Positions 1 to 6,670 of a stretch of DNA of 6,670 bases are shown in pieces. How positions within the stretch are numbered: the stretch's first letter is position 1; the number at the start of each line of letters is the position of its first letter. Under the pieces are notes generated by a model, which saw nothing but the letters and a program-made list of their open reading frames with translations, did no database searches and was not told the DNA's origin. A program made the translations under genes and the position numbers. The stretch comes from Alphaproteobacteria bacterium (GTDB lineage Bacteria > Pseudomonadota > Alphaproteobacteria > ATCC43930 > CGMCC-115725). Location of the stretch: positions 1-6,670 of the forward strand of contig JAFMSA010000241.1 in assembly GCA_017353855.1 (NCBI GenBank). Reading direction: 5' to 3'.

Positions 1-1
1 C

Positions 2-1447
2 GAAGGCAATACGGCGCTCGCCTTTAGCGAAGATGTCGCCGGACGGTTTCTCGCATATGGCTGGCATGTCCAGCGGGTTAGCGACGCCAACGCTCGCGAG
101 CGGATTGCCGACGCGATCGCGGTCGCCAAACGCATCGACGATCGACCGAGCCTGATCGTCATCGACAGCCACATCGGATATGGCGCACCCCACAAGCAGG
201 ATACCTCCGGAGCTCATGGCGAGCCGCTCGGCGAGGAAGAGGTGAAACTTGCCAAACGCTCTTACGATTGGCCCGAGGACGCAAAATTTCTCGTGCCGGA
301 GGGGGTGCGCGAGCATTTCGCGGCGAATTTCGGGGCTCGCGGCAGAAAGCTGCGGCAAGAGTGGCTGGCGCTGTTCGACCGTTACCGCGGCACCTATCCC
401 GACCTCGCCGACCAATGCGAGCGGATGCAGCGGCGCGATCTTCCCGACGGATGGGATGAGGACGTCCCAGTGTTTGCGGCCGACCCCAAGGGCATCGCCA
501 GCCGCGATTCATCGGGCCAGGTGCTCAACGCGATCGGGCGGCGCCTGCCATGGCTGCTTGGTGGTGCGGCCGATCTTGCGCCGTCAACCAAGACGCGGCT
601 GACTTTCGAGGGCGCCGGCGATTTCGAGCCCGACGATTATTGCGGCCGCAATTTCCATTTCGGGATCCGCGAGCATGCGATGGGCTCCGTCTGCAACGGT
701 CTTTCGTTATCCAAATTACGTCCGTTCGGATCGGGTTTCCTGATTTTTTCCGATTATATGAAGCCGTCGATCCGGCTCAGCGCGATCATGGAGCTCCCGG
801 TCGTATACGTCTTCACGCATGATTCGATCGGGGTCGGCGAGGACGGACCAACCCATCAGCCGGTGGAACAGCTGGTTGCGCTGCGCGCCATCCCCGGCCT
901 GATCGTTTTGCGCCCGGCGGATGCCAACGAAGTCGCAGAGGCCTGGCGCGTCGCCCTCAGCCTCAAGCACGAGCCGGCCTGCCTGATCCTGAGCCGGCAG
1001 AACCTGCCGACCCTGGACCGCTCGCGCTATGCCCCGGCGAGCGGCGTCCGGCGCGGCGCCTATGTGCTGGCCGACGCCGGAAGAGGCAAACCCGACATTA
1101 TCCTGATGGCGACCGGGAGCGAGGTAGGACTCTGCACGGAGGTCTATGAGAGACTGATCGCCGACGGCGTGTCGGCGCGGGTCGTCAGCATGCCCTCTTG
1201 GGAATTGTTCGAGCAGCAGGAGGAGGTCTATCGCGCATCAGTGCTGCCGCCCGACGTGACGCGGCGGGTCGCGGTCGAGCAGGCCTCGACGCTCGGCTGG
1301 GAGCGATACACCGGGTTACGAGGCACGGTCATCGGCATGAGGACCTTTGGCGCCTCGGCGCCGTTGAAGGAATTGTTGGTCAAGTTCGGATTCACCGGCG
1401 AGAAGGTCTACGCGGCTGCCAAGCAACAGCTTTCGCGCAAGGAGTAA
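2..1447 (+). CDS. tkt: Transketolase, 3' part (N-terminus outside window)
   Basis: Thiamine-diphosphate enzyme of the non-oxidative pentose phosphate pathway; it moves two-carbon ketol units from xylulose 5-phosphate to ribose 5-phosphate or erythrose 4-phosphate in the cytoplasm. The frame is open from base 2, where EGNTALAFSEDVAGRF already matches the family, so the GTG at 242 is internal. The 481 codons present against a usual ~660-700 mean that some 190-200 N-terminal residues, including the GDG diphosphate-binding motif, lie upstream. Visible landmarks: the His-containing loop GAHGEPLG (about 209-232), the phosphate-contact region SRDSSG and GAADLAPST, the catalytic Glu in FGIREHAMG (codon 671-673), the signature THDSIGVGEDGPTHQPVEQ (815-871) with its active-site His, and SRQNL near 991-1005, where E. 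coli has a phosphate-binding Arg. The frame is intact to TAA at 1445. The tal-pgi start follows 5 bases later, so the two genes are probably co-transcribed. Identity is very secure. Confidence 0.97.
   Translation, partial: EGNTALAFSEDVAGRFLAYGWHVQRVSDANARERIADAIAVAKRIDDRPSLIVIDSHIGYGAPHKQDTSGAHGEPLGEEEVKLAKRSYDWPEDAKFLVPEGVREHFAANFGARGRKLRQEWLALFDRYRGTYPDLADQCERMQRRDLPDGWDEDVPVFAADPKGIASRDSSGQVLNAIGRRLPWLLGGAADLAPSTKTRLTFEGAGDFEPDDYCGRNFHFGIREHAMGSVCNGLSLSKLRPFGSGFLIFSDYMKPSIRLSAIMELPVVYVFTHDSIGVGEDGPTHQPVEQLVALRAIPGLIVLRPADANEVAEAWRVALSLKHEPACLILSRQNLPTLDRSRYAPASGVRRGAYVLADAGRGKPDIILMATGSEVGLCTEVYERLIADGVSARVVSMPSWELFEQQEEVYRASVLPPDVTRRVAVEQASTLGWERYTGLRGTVIGMRTFGASAPLKELLVKFGFTGEKVYAAAKQQLSRKE
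1439..1444 (+). promoter_or_regulatory. Ribosome binding site of tal-pgi
   Basis: AAGGAG forms the last two sense codons (Lys-Glu) of tkt and lies 8 bases before the ATG at 1453. It is the strongest Shine-Dalgarno match in the window and decides the start of tal-pgi: the same frame is open back to 1198 inside tkt, but that stretch has no transaldolase-like sequence. The overlap with the tkt stop suggests translational coupling (inference). Confidence 0.85.
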
Positions 1448-1452
1448 TTTTT

Positions 1453-4299
1453 ATGGCCAATCCTTTGAGAACGCTCAACGAGTTCGGGCAGTCCGTGTGG
1501 CTCGACTTTGTCAGCCGCGATTTGTTGAGGAGCGGCGGGCTGGCCAGGCTGATCGCCGAAGACGGGCTGCGCGGGGTCACGTCAAACCCGTCGATCTTCG
1601 AAAAAGCGATCGGTCACGGCGACGATTACGACGCCCTGATCGCCGAGGCCCAGGCCTCCGGCGACCTCGATCCGGGTGCATTGTTCGAGGATCTTGCGGT
1701 TCGCGATATCCAGGAGGGCGCCGATACCCTCAATGCCGTTTATGAGCAGACCCAGCGGCGCGATGGTTTTATCAGCCTTGAAGTCTCGCCCTACCTGGCG
1801 ATGAACACGCACGGGACGATCGAAGAGGCTCGCCGGCTCTGGCACGGGGTCAATCGCCGCAATCTGATGGTCAAAGTGCCCGGCACGAAGCCGGGCCTTA
1901 CCGCGATCCGCACGCTGATCGGCGAAGGCATCAACGTCAACGTGACGCTGCTGTTTTCACAGCAGGTTTATGCAGAGGTCGCCGAAGCCTATATCTCAGG
2001 GCTTGAGGCTTTTGCAAAAAAAGGCGGCGACCCGCACAAAGTTTCGAGTGTCGCGAGCTTTTTTGTCAGCCGCATCGACACACTCGTCGACGACGAGCTC
2101 GATAAGAAAATCGCCGCCGCCGATCCCGGCCAGAAACCGGGGCTACAGGCGCTCAAGGGCAAGGTGGCGATCGCCAATGCCAAGCTCGCCTATCAGCTCT
2201 ATAAGGAGCTCTATGCGAGCGAGCGCTGGCAGCGCCTGGCACAACAGGGTGCGCAAACCCAGCGTCTGCTATGGGCGAGCACGGGAACCAAGAACAAGGC
2301 CTATAGCGACGTTCTCTATGTCGACGAGCTGATCGGCGCCGACACGGTCAATACGATGCCGCCGGCCACGATGGACGCTTACCGCGATCATGGCCGTCCG
2401 CGCGCCACGCTCGAGGACGATATCGCTGCCGCGCGGGCCACGATGGATGCCCTCCCGGAAGTCGACATTTCGATCGATGCCGTGACCGCCAAGCTCGTCG
2501 AGGACGGGGTGCGGCTGTTCGCTGATGCCGCCGATCAGCTCTACGCGGCAGTGCAGAAGAAGCGTCGCGTCGTCCTCGGCAGCAAGCTCAATGCAATGGC
2601 CTACAAGCTGCCAGCCGAGTTGCAGCACGATGTCGAGGCGGTGCTCGAGGCGTGGCGCAGCGAGGGCAAGGTTCGACGGCTGTGGGCCGCCGACGCATCG
2701 CTGTGGACCGAGGAAGACGAGGCCAACTGGATCGGCTGGCTCGCGATCGTCGACAAGCAGCTCAAAGGCATCGCTCACCTGCAAGACTTCGCCGACGACG
2801 TCAAGCAATCGGGCTTCAGGGACGTGCTGCTGCTCGGGATGGGCGGGTCGAGCCTTGGTCCCGAAGTCTTCAGCGAAACCTTCGGGACCAGACCCGGCTT
2901 TCCGAACCTGCATGTGCTGGATTCGACCGATCCCGTGCAGATCGGACGCTTCGAAGCCCGGATCGACCCGGCGCGGACGCTGTTCCTGGTGTCGAGTAAA
3001 TCAGGCAGCACGCTCGAGCCCAACATCTTCAAGCAATATTTTTACGAGCTCGCAAAGCGAGCGGTCGGCGCGCACGAGGCCCCCAAGCGCTTCGCCGCGA
3101 TTACGGACCCGGGCTCCTCGCTCGAAAAGGCAGCTCTGAACGAAGGCTTTCGCTGCGTCTTCCACGGACTGCCGAGCATTGGCGGCCGCTACTCGGTGCT
3201 CTCGGACTTTGGCATGGTACCGGCCGCGGCGATCGGGATCGATCCGCAGGCATTCCTGGAGAGTGCGGCTGAGATGGTGCGCTCGTGCGCAGCGAGCGCA
3301 CCGCCGCTTGAGAACCCGGGCGTGATCCTCGGTGCGATCCTCGGGACCTGCCAGCGCCGCGGCCGCGATAAGGTGACGATCATCGCCTCCAAGGGGATTG
3401 CCGATTTCGGAGCCTGGCTCGAGCAGCTGCTGGCCGAATCGACCGGAAAGCTCGGTAAGGGCATTGTGCCGGTCGACGCCGAGCCGTTGGGTGCACCGGC
3501 GCTCTACGGCAGCGACCGCGTCTTCGCCTATCTGCGGCTGGCGGCCGATGAGGACGCCGGGCAGGAGCAGGCGCTCGCCGCCATCGAGGCAGCGGGACAT
3601 CCGGTCGTGCGAATCACGGTGCATGACCGCATGCAGCTCGGGCAGGAGTTCTTCCGATGGGAGATGGCAACCGCGGTTGCCGGTTCGATCATTGGGATAA
3701 ACCCCTTTGACCAGCCGGATGTCGAGGCGAGCAAGGTCAAGACCCGGGAACTCACCGCCGCCTACGAGCGAACCGGAGCGCTTCCCGAAGAGCGCCCGTT
3801 TTTCGAAGGGGACGGGATCCGGCTCTTCGCCGATCCGCGCAACGAGGCTGCGCTGAGGCCGCACGCGGCGAGCCTGACCGCTGCGCTGAAGGCCCATCTG
3901 GGCCGCATCGGTGCCGGCGACTATGCGGCACTGCTCGCCTATATCGAGCGTAGCCCTGCCCATATCGAGGCGATGCAGCAGCTCCGCCGCGCGATCCGCG
4001 AGCGGACACGGGCGGCGACTTGCGTCGGTTTCGGGCCGCGCTTTCTGCACTCGACCGGCCAAGCTTATAAGGGCGGCCCCAACACCGGCGTATTTTTACA
4101 GATCACCTGCGAGGACGCCGAGGATCTGCCGGTGCCGGGACAGTCCTACTCGTTCGGCGTCGTCAAGGCCGCTCAAGCGCGCGGCGATTTCGAGGTGCTT
4201 GCCGAACGCGGCCGGCGCGCGTTGCGCGTGCACATCACCGGCGACCTCGAAGCCGGTCTGGGCGTGCTGGTTCGCGCAGTCGAGCAGGCTTTACAGTGA
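1453..4299 (+). CDS. tal-pgi: Bifunctional transaldolase / glucose-6-phosphate isomerase
   Basis: A 948-residue fusion. Residues 1 to about 370 are a transaldolase that transfers dihydroxyacetone units between sedoheptulose 7-phosphate and glyceraldehyde 3-phosphate: signature GVTSNPSIFEKA at 41-52, Schiff-base Lys141 in NLMVKVPGT, and a C-terminal block with STGTKNKAYSDVLYVDEL and NTMPPATMDAY. A basic stretch (KKRR, 369-372) marks the junction. The rest is a glucose-6-phosphate isomerase interconverting fructose and glucose 6-phosphates: GMGGSSLGPE at 462-471, phosphate loop SSKSGST at 514-520, GGRYSVLS from 577, Glu662 in LAESTGK as probable catalytic base, His724 in VHDRMQLGQ and Lys761 in FDQPDVEASK (752-761), by analogy with Bacillus-type enzymes. 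The C-terminus carries the FGPRFLHSTGQAYKGG block (860-875). All key residues seem present in both halves, so both activities are expected. Such fusions are known in alphaproteobacteria. The ATG at 1453 is chosen for its ribosome binding site and the transaldolase-like sequence that begins there. Confidence 0.96.
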   Translation: MANPLRTLNEFGQSVWLDFVSRDLLRSGGLARLIAEDGLRGVTSNPSIFEKAIGHGDDYDALIAEAQASGDLDPGALFEDLAVRDIQEGADTLNAVYEQTQRRDGFISLEVSPYLAMNTHGTIEEARRLWHGVNRRNLMVKVPGTKPGLTAIRTLIGEGINVNVTLLFSQQVYAEVAEAYISGLEAFAKKGGDPHKVSSVASFFVSRIDTLVDDELDKKIAAADPGQKPGLQALKGKVAIANAKLAYQLYKELYASERWQRLAQQGAQTQRLLWASTGTKNKAYSDVLYVDELIGADTVNTMPPATMDAYRDHGRPRATLEDDIAAARATMDALPEVDISIDAVTAKLVEDGVRLFADAADQLYAAVQKKRRVVLGSKLNAMAYKLPAELQHDVEAVLEAWRSEGKVRRLWAADASLWTEEDEANWIGWLAIVDKQLKGIAHLQDFADDVKQSGFRDVLLLGMGGSSLGPEVFSETFGTRPGFPNLHVLDSTDPVQIGRFEARIDPARTLFLVSSKSGSTLEPNIFKQYFYELAKRAVGAHEAPKRFAAITDPGSSLEKAALNEGFRCVFHGLPSIGGRYSVLSDFGMVPAAAIGIDPQAFLESAAEMVRSCAASAPPLENPGVILGAILGTCQRRGRDKVTIIASKGIADFGAWLEQLLAESTGKLGKGIVPVDAEPLGAPALYGSDRVFAYLRLAADEDAGQEQALAAIEAAGHPVVRITVHDRMQLGQEFFRWEMATAVAGSIIGINPFDQPDVEASKVKTRELTAAYERTGALPEERPFFEGDGIRLFADPRNEAALRPHAASLTAALKAHLGRIGAGDYAALLAYIERSPAHIEAMQQLRRAIRERTRAATCVGFGPRFLHSTGQAYKGGPNTGVFLQITCEDAEDLPVPGQSYSFGVVKAAQARGDFEVLAERGRRALRVHITGDLEAGLGVLVRAVEQALQ

Positions 4300-4321
4300 G
4301 TTTTCGCACCGCAACCAACGC

Positions 4322-4327
4322 GAGGGG
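4322..4327 (+). promoter_or_regulatory. Probable ribosome binding site of zwf
   Basis: GAGGGG lies in the 35-base gap between tal-pgi and zwf, with 7 bases between it and the ATG at 4335. It supports that start. The gap itself (4300-4334) shows no hairpin or T-run, so I see no terminator, and it is too short to hold an obvious separate promoter. Confidence 0.65.
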
Positions 4328-4334
4328 CTGAACC

Positions 4335-5897
4335 ATGGATGTTCGGGTCGAGGAAAAGCCATTCGCGCAGGAGCAGCAAGGACGCAAGGCGCCGCCATGC
4401 ACATTGGTGATTTTCGGCGCCGGCGGCGATCTTACAAAGCGCCTCCTGATGCCGGCCATTTATAATCTGAGGAAGGCAAGGCTTCTCCCGGACCAATTCG
4501 CGATCATCGCCGTCGACCGCACGCCGAAACCGGTCGACGCCTTTCGCGATTATTTGGCCGAGGGGGTCAGGAGCTTTGTTTCGGATACCGCATCGGGTGA
4601 CGCGACCGAGCCCTTCGACAAACAGGCTTGGGAATTTGTCGCGAATCGGATCACCCACTTTGCCGGCGATCTGACCCTGCCTGATACTTACGCGCGGCTC
4701 TACGAAGTCCACGAAAAAACGGCGGCAGTGCACCAGACCGGTGGAAATGCGGTGTTTTACCTCGCTGTCGCGAGCGAGTTGTTCGGCACAATCGTGGAAA
4801 ATCTCGGCGTTGTCGGTCTCGCTCGGGAAAAGGACGGGGCCTGGCGCCGGGTGATCATCGAAAAACCGTTCGGCAGCGATCTCACTTCAGCCCGCGCCCT
4901 GAATGCGCAAATCCTCAAGGTGCTGTCAGAGTCGCAGGTCTATCGGATGGACCATTTTCTCGGGAAGGAGACGGTCCAGAACATCATGGTGCTGCGCTTT
5001 GCCAACGGCATTTTCGAGCCGATATGGAACCGCGATCATATCGACCATGTGCAGATCACGGTAGCCGAAACTGTCGGAGTGGAGCGGCGTGCCAAGTTTT
5101 ACGAGGCAACCGGCGCGTTGCGCGACATGGTACCGAATCACGTCTTCCAGCTGTTTAGCTTGATCGCGATGGGGGTTCCGAACTCGTTCGCCGCAGACGC
5201 GGTACGCGCCGAAAAATCGAAGGTGCTCGCGGCGGTGCATCCGCTCGGCGATGCTGAGGTGCGCCGCAGCGTCGTCCGCGGGCAGTATGCGGCCGGCGAG
5301 ATCAGGGGAGAACGCGTCAACGGCTATCGCGAGGAGCCCGGCGTCGCCCCCGCCAGCGTGACCGAGACTTATGTCGCGATGCAGCTCGCCGTGGACAATT
5401 GGCGCTGGGCGGGCGTTCCGTTCTATCTGCGCACCGGCAAGCGGCTTTCGCGACGCACGACCGAGATCGCGATCCACTTTAAACAGGCGCCGTTCGCGCT
5501 GTTCCGCGAGACCCCGGTGGATATCCTGACGCCCAATGTTCTCGCCTTGCAGATTCAGCCCGACGAGGGCGTCTCGTTGCAATTCAGCGCCAAGGTACCG
5601 GGACCCGAAATCGCACTCGGCGGCGTGCGCATGAATTTCTCCTACAAGGATTACTTCAAGACAGCGCCGACGACGGGCTACGAGACCCTCGTTTACGACT
5701 GTATGATCGGCGACGCGATCTTATTCAACCGGGACGACGGCGTCGAAGCGGGATGGGCGGTGGTGCAGCCGATCCTCGATTTGTGGCAGAATGACAAGAC
5801 CGTTGCGCTCGAAAGATATGATGCGGGAAGCGCCGGCCCCGAAGCGGCCGAGACCCTGCTCTGGCGCAGTGGTCGCCGGTGGCGGCCAATTGTGTGA
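4335..5897 (+). CDS. zwf: Glucose-6-phosphate 1-dehydrogenase
   Basis: Oxidises glucose 6-phosphate to 6-phosphogluconolactone with NAD(P)+, the entry step of the oxidative pentose phosphate and Entner-Doudoroff routes, in the cytoplasm. The 520-residue length is normal to slightly long, with about 20 polar residues before the dinucleotide fold. That fold opens with LVIFGAGGDLTKR (Gly28-Asp32), and Arg62 sits where related enzymes bind the NADP 2'-phosphate. The substrate motif RMDHFLGKE covers 204-212 (Asp206, His207, Lys211), the probable catalytic base is His269 in DMVPNHVFQ, and Lys369 lies in YLRTGKR. Two motif positions differ from the commonest form: Gly30 instead of Ser/Thr in the nucleotide loop, and Phe208 instead of Tyr in DHYLGKE. 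All charged catalytic residues remain, so activity is expected. The preceding isomerase makes its substrate. Neither lactonase nor 6-phosphogluconate dehydrogenase follows directly; rpe does, 12 bases on and in the same frame. Confidence 0.97.
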   Translation: MDVRVEEKPFAQEQQGRKAPPCTLVIFGAGGDLTKRLLMPAIYNLRKARLLPDQFAIIAVDRTPKPVDAFRDYLAEGVRSFVSDTASGDATEPFDKQAWEFVANRITHFAGDLTLPDTYARLYEVHEKTAAVHQTGGNAVFYLAVASELFGTIVENLGVVGLAREKDGAWRRVIIEKPFGSDLTSARALNAQILKVLSESQVYRMDHFLGKETVQNIMVLRFANGIFEPIWNRDHIDHVQITVAETVGVERRAKFYEATGALRDMVPNHVFQLFSLIAMGVPNSFAADAVRAEKSKVLAAVHPLGDAEVRRSVVRGQYAAGEIRGERVNGYREEPGVAPASVTETYVAMQLAVDNWRWAGVPFYLRTGKRLSRRTTEIAIHFKQAPFALFRETPVDILTPNVLALQIQPDEGVSLQFSAKVPGPEIALGGVRMNFSYKDYFKTAPTTGYETLVYDCMIGDAILFNRDDGVEAGWAVVQPILDLWQNDKTVALERYDAGSAGPEAAETLLWRSGRRWRPIV

Positions 5898-5909
5898 TCC
5901 CGTGTGCCC

Positions 5910-6670
5910 ATGACCCGTAAGGTTATTGTTGCTCCCTCTATTCTGTCGGCCGATTTCGGCCGTCTGGCCGATGAAGTGCGGGCCGTCGACGAAGCCGGAG
6001 CCGACTGGATCCATATCGATGTGATGGACGGCCGCTTTGTGCCCAATATCACGATCGGGCCGGTCGTCGTCGAAGCCGTGCGCAGGGCGACACGCAAACC
6101 GGTCGATGTCCATCTGATGATCGTCGAGCCCGAGCGTTACCTCGATGAATTCGCTCGCGCCGGCGCGGACCACCTGCTGGTCCATTGCGAGCCGAGCTCG
6201 ACAATTCATCTGCACCGGACACTCGGGCATATCCGCGATCTCGGAAAGATCCCGGGGGTGGTCCTGAACCCGGCCACCCCTCTGTCGCAGATCGAGTATG
6301 TTCTCGAGCTCTGCGGCGTCATTTTGCTGATGACGGTGAATCCGGGTTTCGGCGGACAGCAGTTCCTGCCCGAGATGCTCCCTAAAATCCGGGCATTACG
6401 ACGGCTCTGCGATGAGCGGAGCCTCGATCCGGTCATCGAGGTGGATGGCGGTTTGAGCGGGGCAAACGCCTGGCGCGTGCTCGATGCCGGCGCGAACGCG
6501 ATTGTCGCCGGGTCTCATGTCTTCCAGGCGCCGGATTATGCGAGAGCGATCTCGTCCATTCGCAACTCGATGAGCCCGCGATCGGCTCCGCGAGGTCATT
6601 CCCGCGAGAGCCGGAATCCGGAAGCGGGCGACACGCAGAAGCCGAGTCCCGGGCCCTCGCCGTTGCGAGG
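5910..6670 (+). CDS. rpe: Ribulose-phosphate 3-epimerase (open at right edge)
   Basis: Interconverts ribulose 5-phosphate and xylulose 5-phosphate, feeding transketolase. The protein is a metal-dependent TIM barrel: it opens with VAPSILSADF, has signature 1 HIDVMDGRFVPN from His35 (metal ligands His35 and Asp37), His68 in VDVHLM, VVLNPATP at 117-124, signature 2 LLMTVNPGFGGQQF at 139-152, catalytic Asp179 in EVDGGL, and phosphate loop AGSHVF at 200-205. The barrel ends near residue 221, the usual family length of about 220-230. The frame then stays open for at least 32 more residues with no stop before the window ends; this tail (GHSRESRNPE from residue 229) is translated repeat sequence, not epimerase. 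ATG 5910 gives a normal N-terminus, but no good Shine-Dalgarno sequence precedes it, and GTG 5904 in the same frame is an alternative. The zwf stop is 12 bases upstream, so re-initiation after zwf is plausible. Confidence 0.95.
   Translation, partial: MTRKVIVAPSILSADFGRLADEVRAVDEAGADWIHIDVMDGRFVPNITIGPVVVEAVRRATRKPVDVHLMIVEPERYLDEFARAGADHLLVHCEPSSTIHLHRTLGHIRDLGKIPGVVLNPATPLSQIEYVLELCGVILLMTVNPGFGGQQFLPEMLPKIRALRRLCDERSLDPVIEVDGGLSGANAWRVLDAGANAIVAGSHVFQAPDYARAISSIRNSMSPRSAPRGHSRESRNPEAGDTQKPSPGPSPLR
6595..6670. repeat. Palindromic dispersed-repeat-like element, right end outside window
   Basis: The stretch from GTCATTCCCGCG onward resembles, from memory, the dispersed intergenic repeats with a GTCATTCCCGCGAAAGCGGGAATCC core common in proteobacterial genomes; here it is a diverged copy. 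It holds several inverted repeats: ATTCCCGC/GCCGGAAT (6598-6605 with 6610-6617, one mismatch, GAGA loop), CCGGA-A-TCCGG (6611-6621), and CCTCGC/GCGAGG (6655-6660 with 6665-6670, CGTT loop) ending exactly at the window edge. It lies where the rpe stop would be expected and is read through by that frame. Only one copy is visible, so its repeat status rests on resemblance. Confidence 0.6.
6655..6670. other. Perfect 6-bp hairpin at the window edge
   Basis: CCTCGC, a 4-base CGTT loop and GCGAGG form a perfect GC-rich stem. It may continue beyond base 6670. No T-run is visible, so it cannot be called a rho-independent terminator from this window. It is probably the distal hairpin of the repeat-like element. 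Confidence 0.5.

Noticed and set aside
242..244. GTG as the start of a short transketolase
   Set aside because: The frame is open and clearly transketolase-like back to base 2, so this GTG is an internal Val codon.
1198..1452. Extension of the tal-pgi frame upstream into tkt
   Set aside because: These 85 codons overlap conserved tkt sequence and do not resemble transaldolase. The ATG at 1453 has an AAGGAG site 8 bases upstream.
3001..4062. 353-codon open frame on the minus strand opposite the isomerase half of tal-pgi
   Set aside because: Its protein is rich in Arg, Gly and Ala with no recognisable motif, and it lies fully opposite a conserved coding region. Long antisense frames are expected in GC-rich genes with strong third-position bias.
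3911..4465. 184-codon + strand frame bridging the tal-pgi end and the zwf start
   Set aside because: It overlaps two secure genes out of frame, is Arg/Ser-rich and low in complexity, and resembles no family.
4926..5582. 218-codon minus-strand frame opposite zwf, plus others at 2269-2913, 4173-4733 and 5721-6230
   Set aside because: None has a family motif or a convincing ribosome binding site, and each is covered by a secure + strand gene.
6598..6670. Rho-independent terminator of the operon
   Set aside because: GC-rich hairpins are present but no T-run follows, and the rpe frame is still open. They fit a repeat element better.

Overview
The window is a compact, GC-rich block of central carbon metabolism. 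Four genes lie head to tail on the + strand with gaps of only 5, 35 and 12 bases: the 3' part of a transketolase gene (tkt), a complete gene for a transaldolase fused to a glucose-6-phosphate isomerase (tal-pgi), a complete glucose-6-phosphate 1-dehydrogenase gene (zwf), and a ribulose-phosphate 3-epimerase gene (rpe) still open at the right edge. The close spacing and shared orientation point to one operon, whose promoter must lie left of the window. I see no RNA gene, insertion sequence, CRISPR array or gene on the minus strand.

Layout: 2-1447 transketolase without its N-terminal ~190-200 residues; 1453-4299 Tal-Pgi (948 aa) with an AAGGAG ribosome binding site inside the last two tkt codons; 4335-5897 Zwf (520 aa); 5910-6670 Rpe, whose conserved enzyme body ends near residue 221 (base 6572). 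The open frame then runs on, without a stop, into a palindromic sequence (about 6595-6670) resembling the dispersed 'GTCATTCCCGCG' type intergenic repeats of many proteobacterial genomes.

How the genes fit together: transketolase and transaldolase rearrange pentose phosphates into fructose 6-phosphate. The isomerase half of the fusion turns that into glucose 6-phosphate, Zwf oxidises it with production of NADPH, and Rpe returns ribulose 5-phosphate as xylulose 5-phosphate for transketolase. This fits a pentose phosphate cycle run for NADPH and biosynthetic sugars. Lactonase (pgl), 6-phosphogluconate dehydrogenase (gnd) and ribose-5-phosphate isomerase (rpi) are not in the window.

Organism: high GC, the Tal-Pgi fusion, the GAGGDLTKR form of Zwf and the repeat type together suggest an alphaproteobacterium (Rhizobiales or Rhodospirillales/Acetobacteraceae-like). 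This is inference with moderate confidence; the sequence alone does not fix the genus. Nothing here looks like an undescribed system. The points most worth a second look are the fusion, the rpe 3' end running into the repeat, and the zwf-rpe junction.
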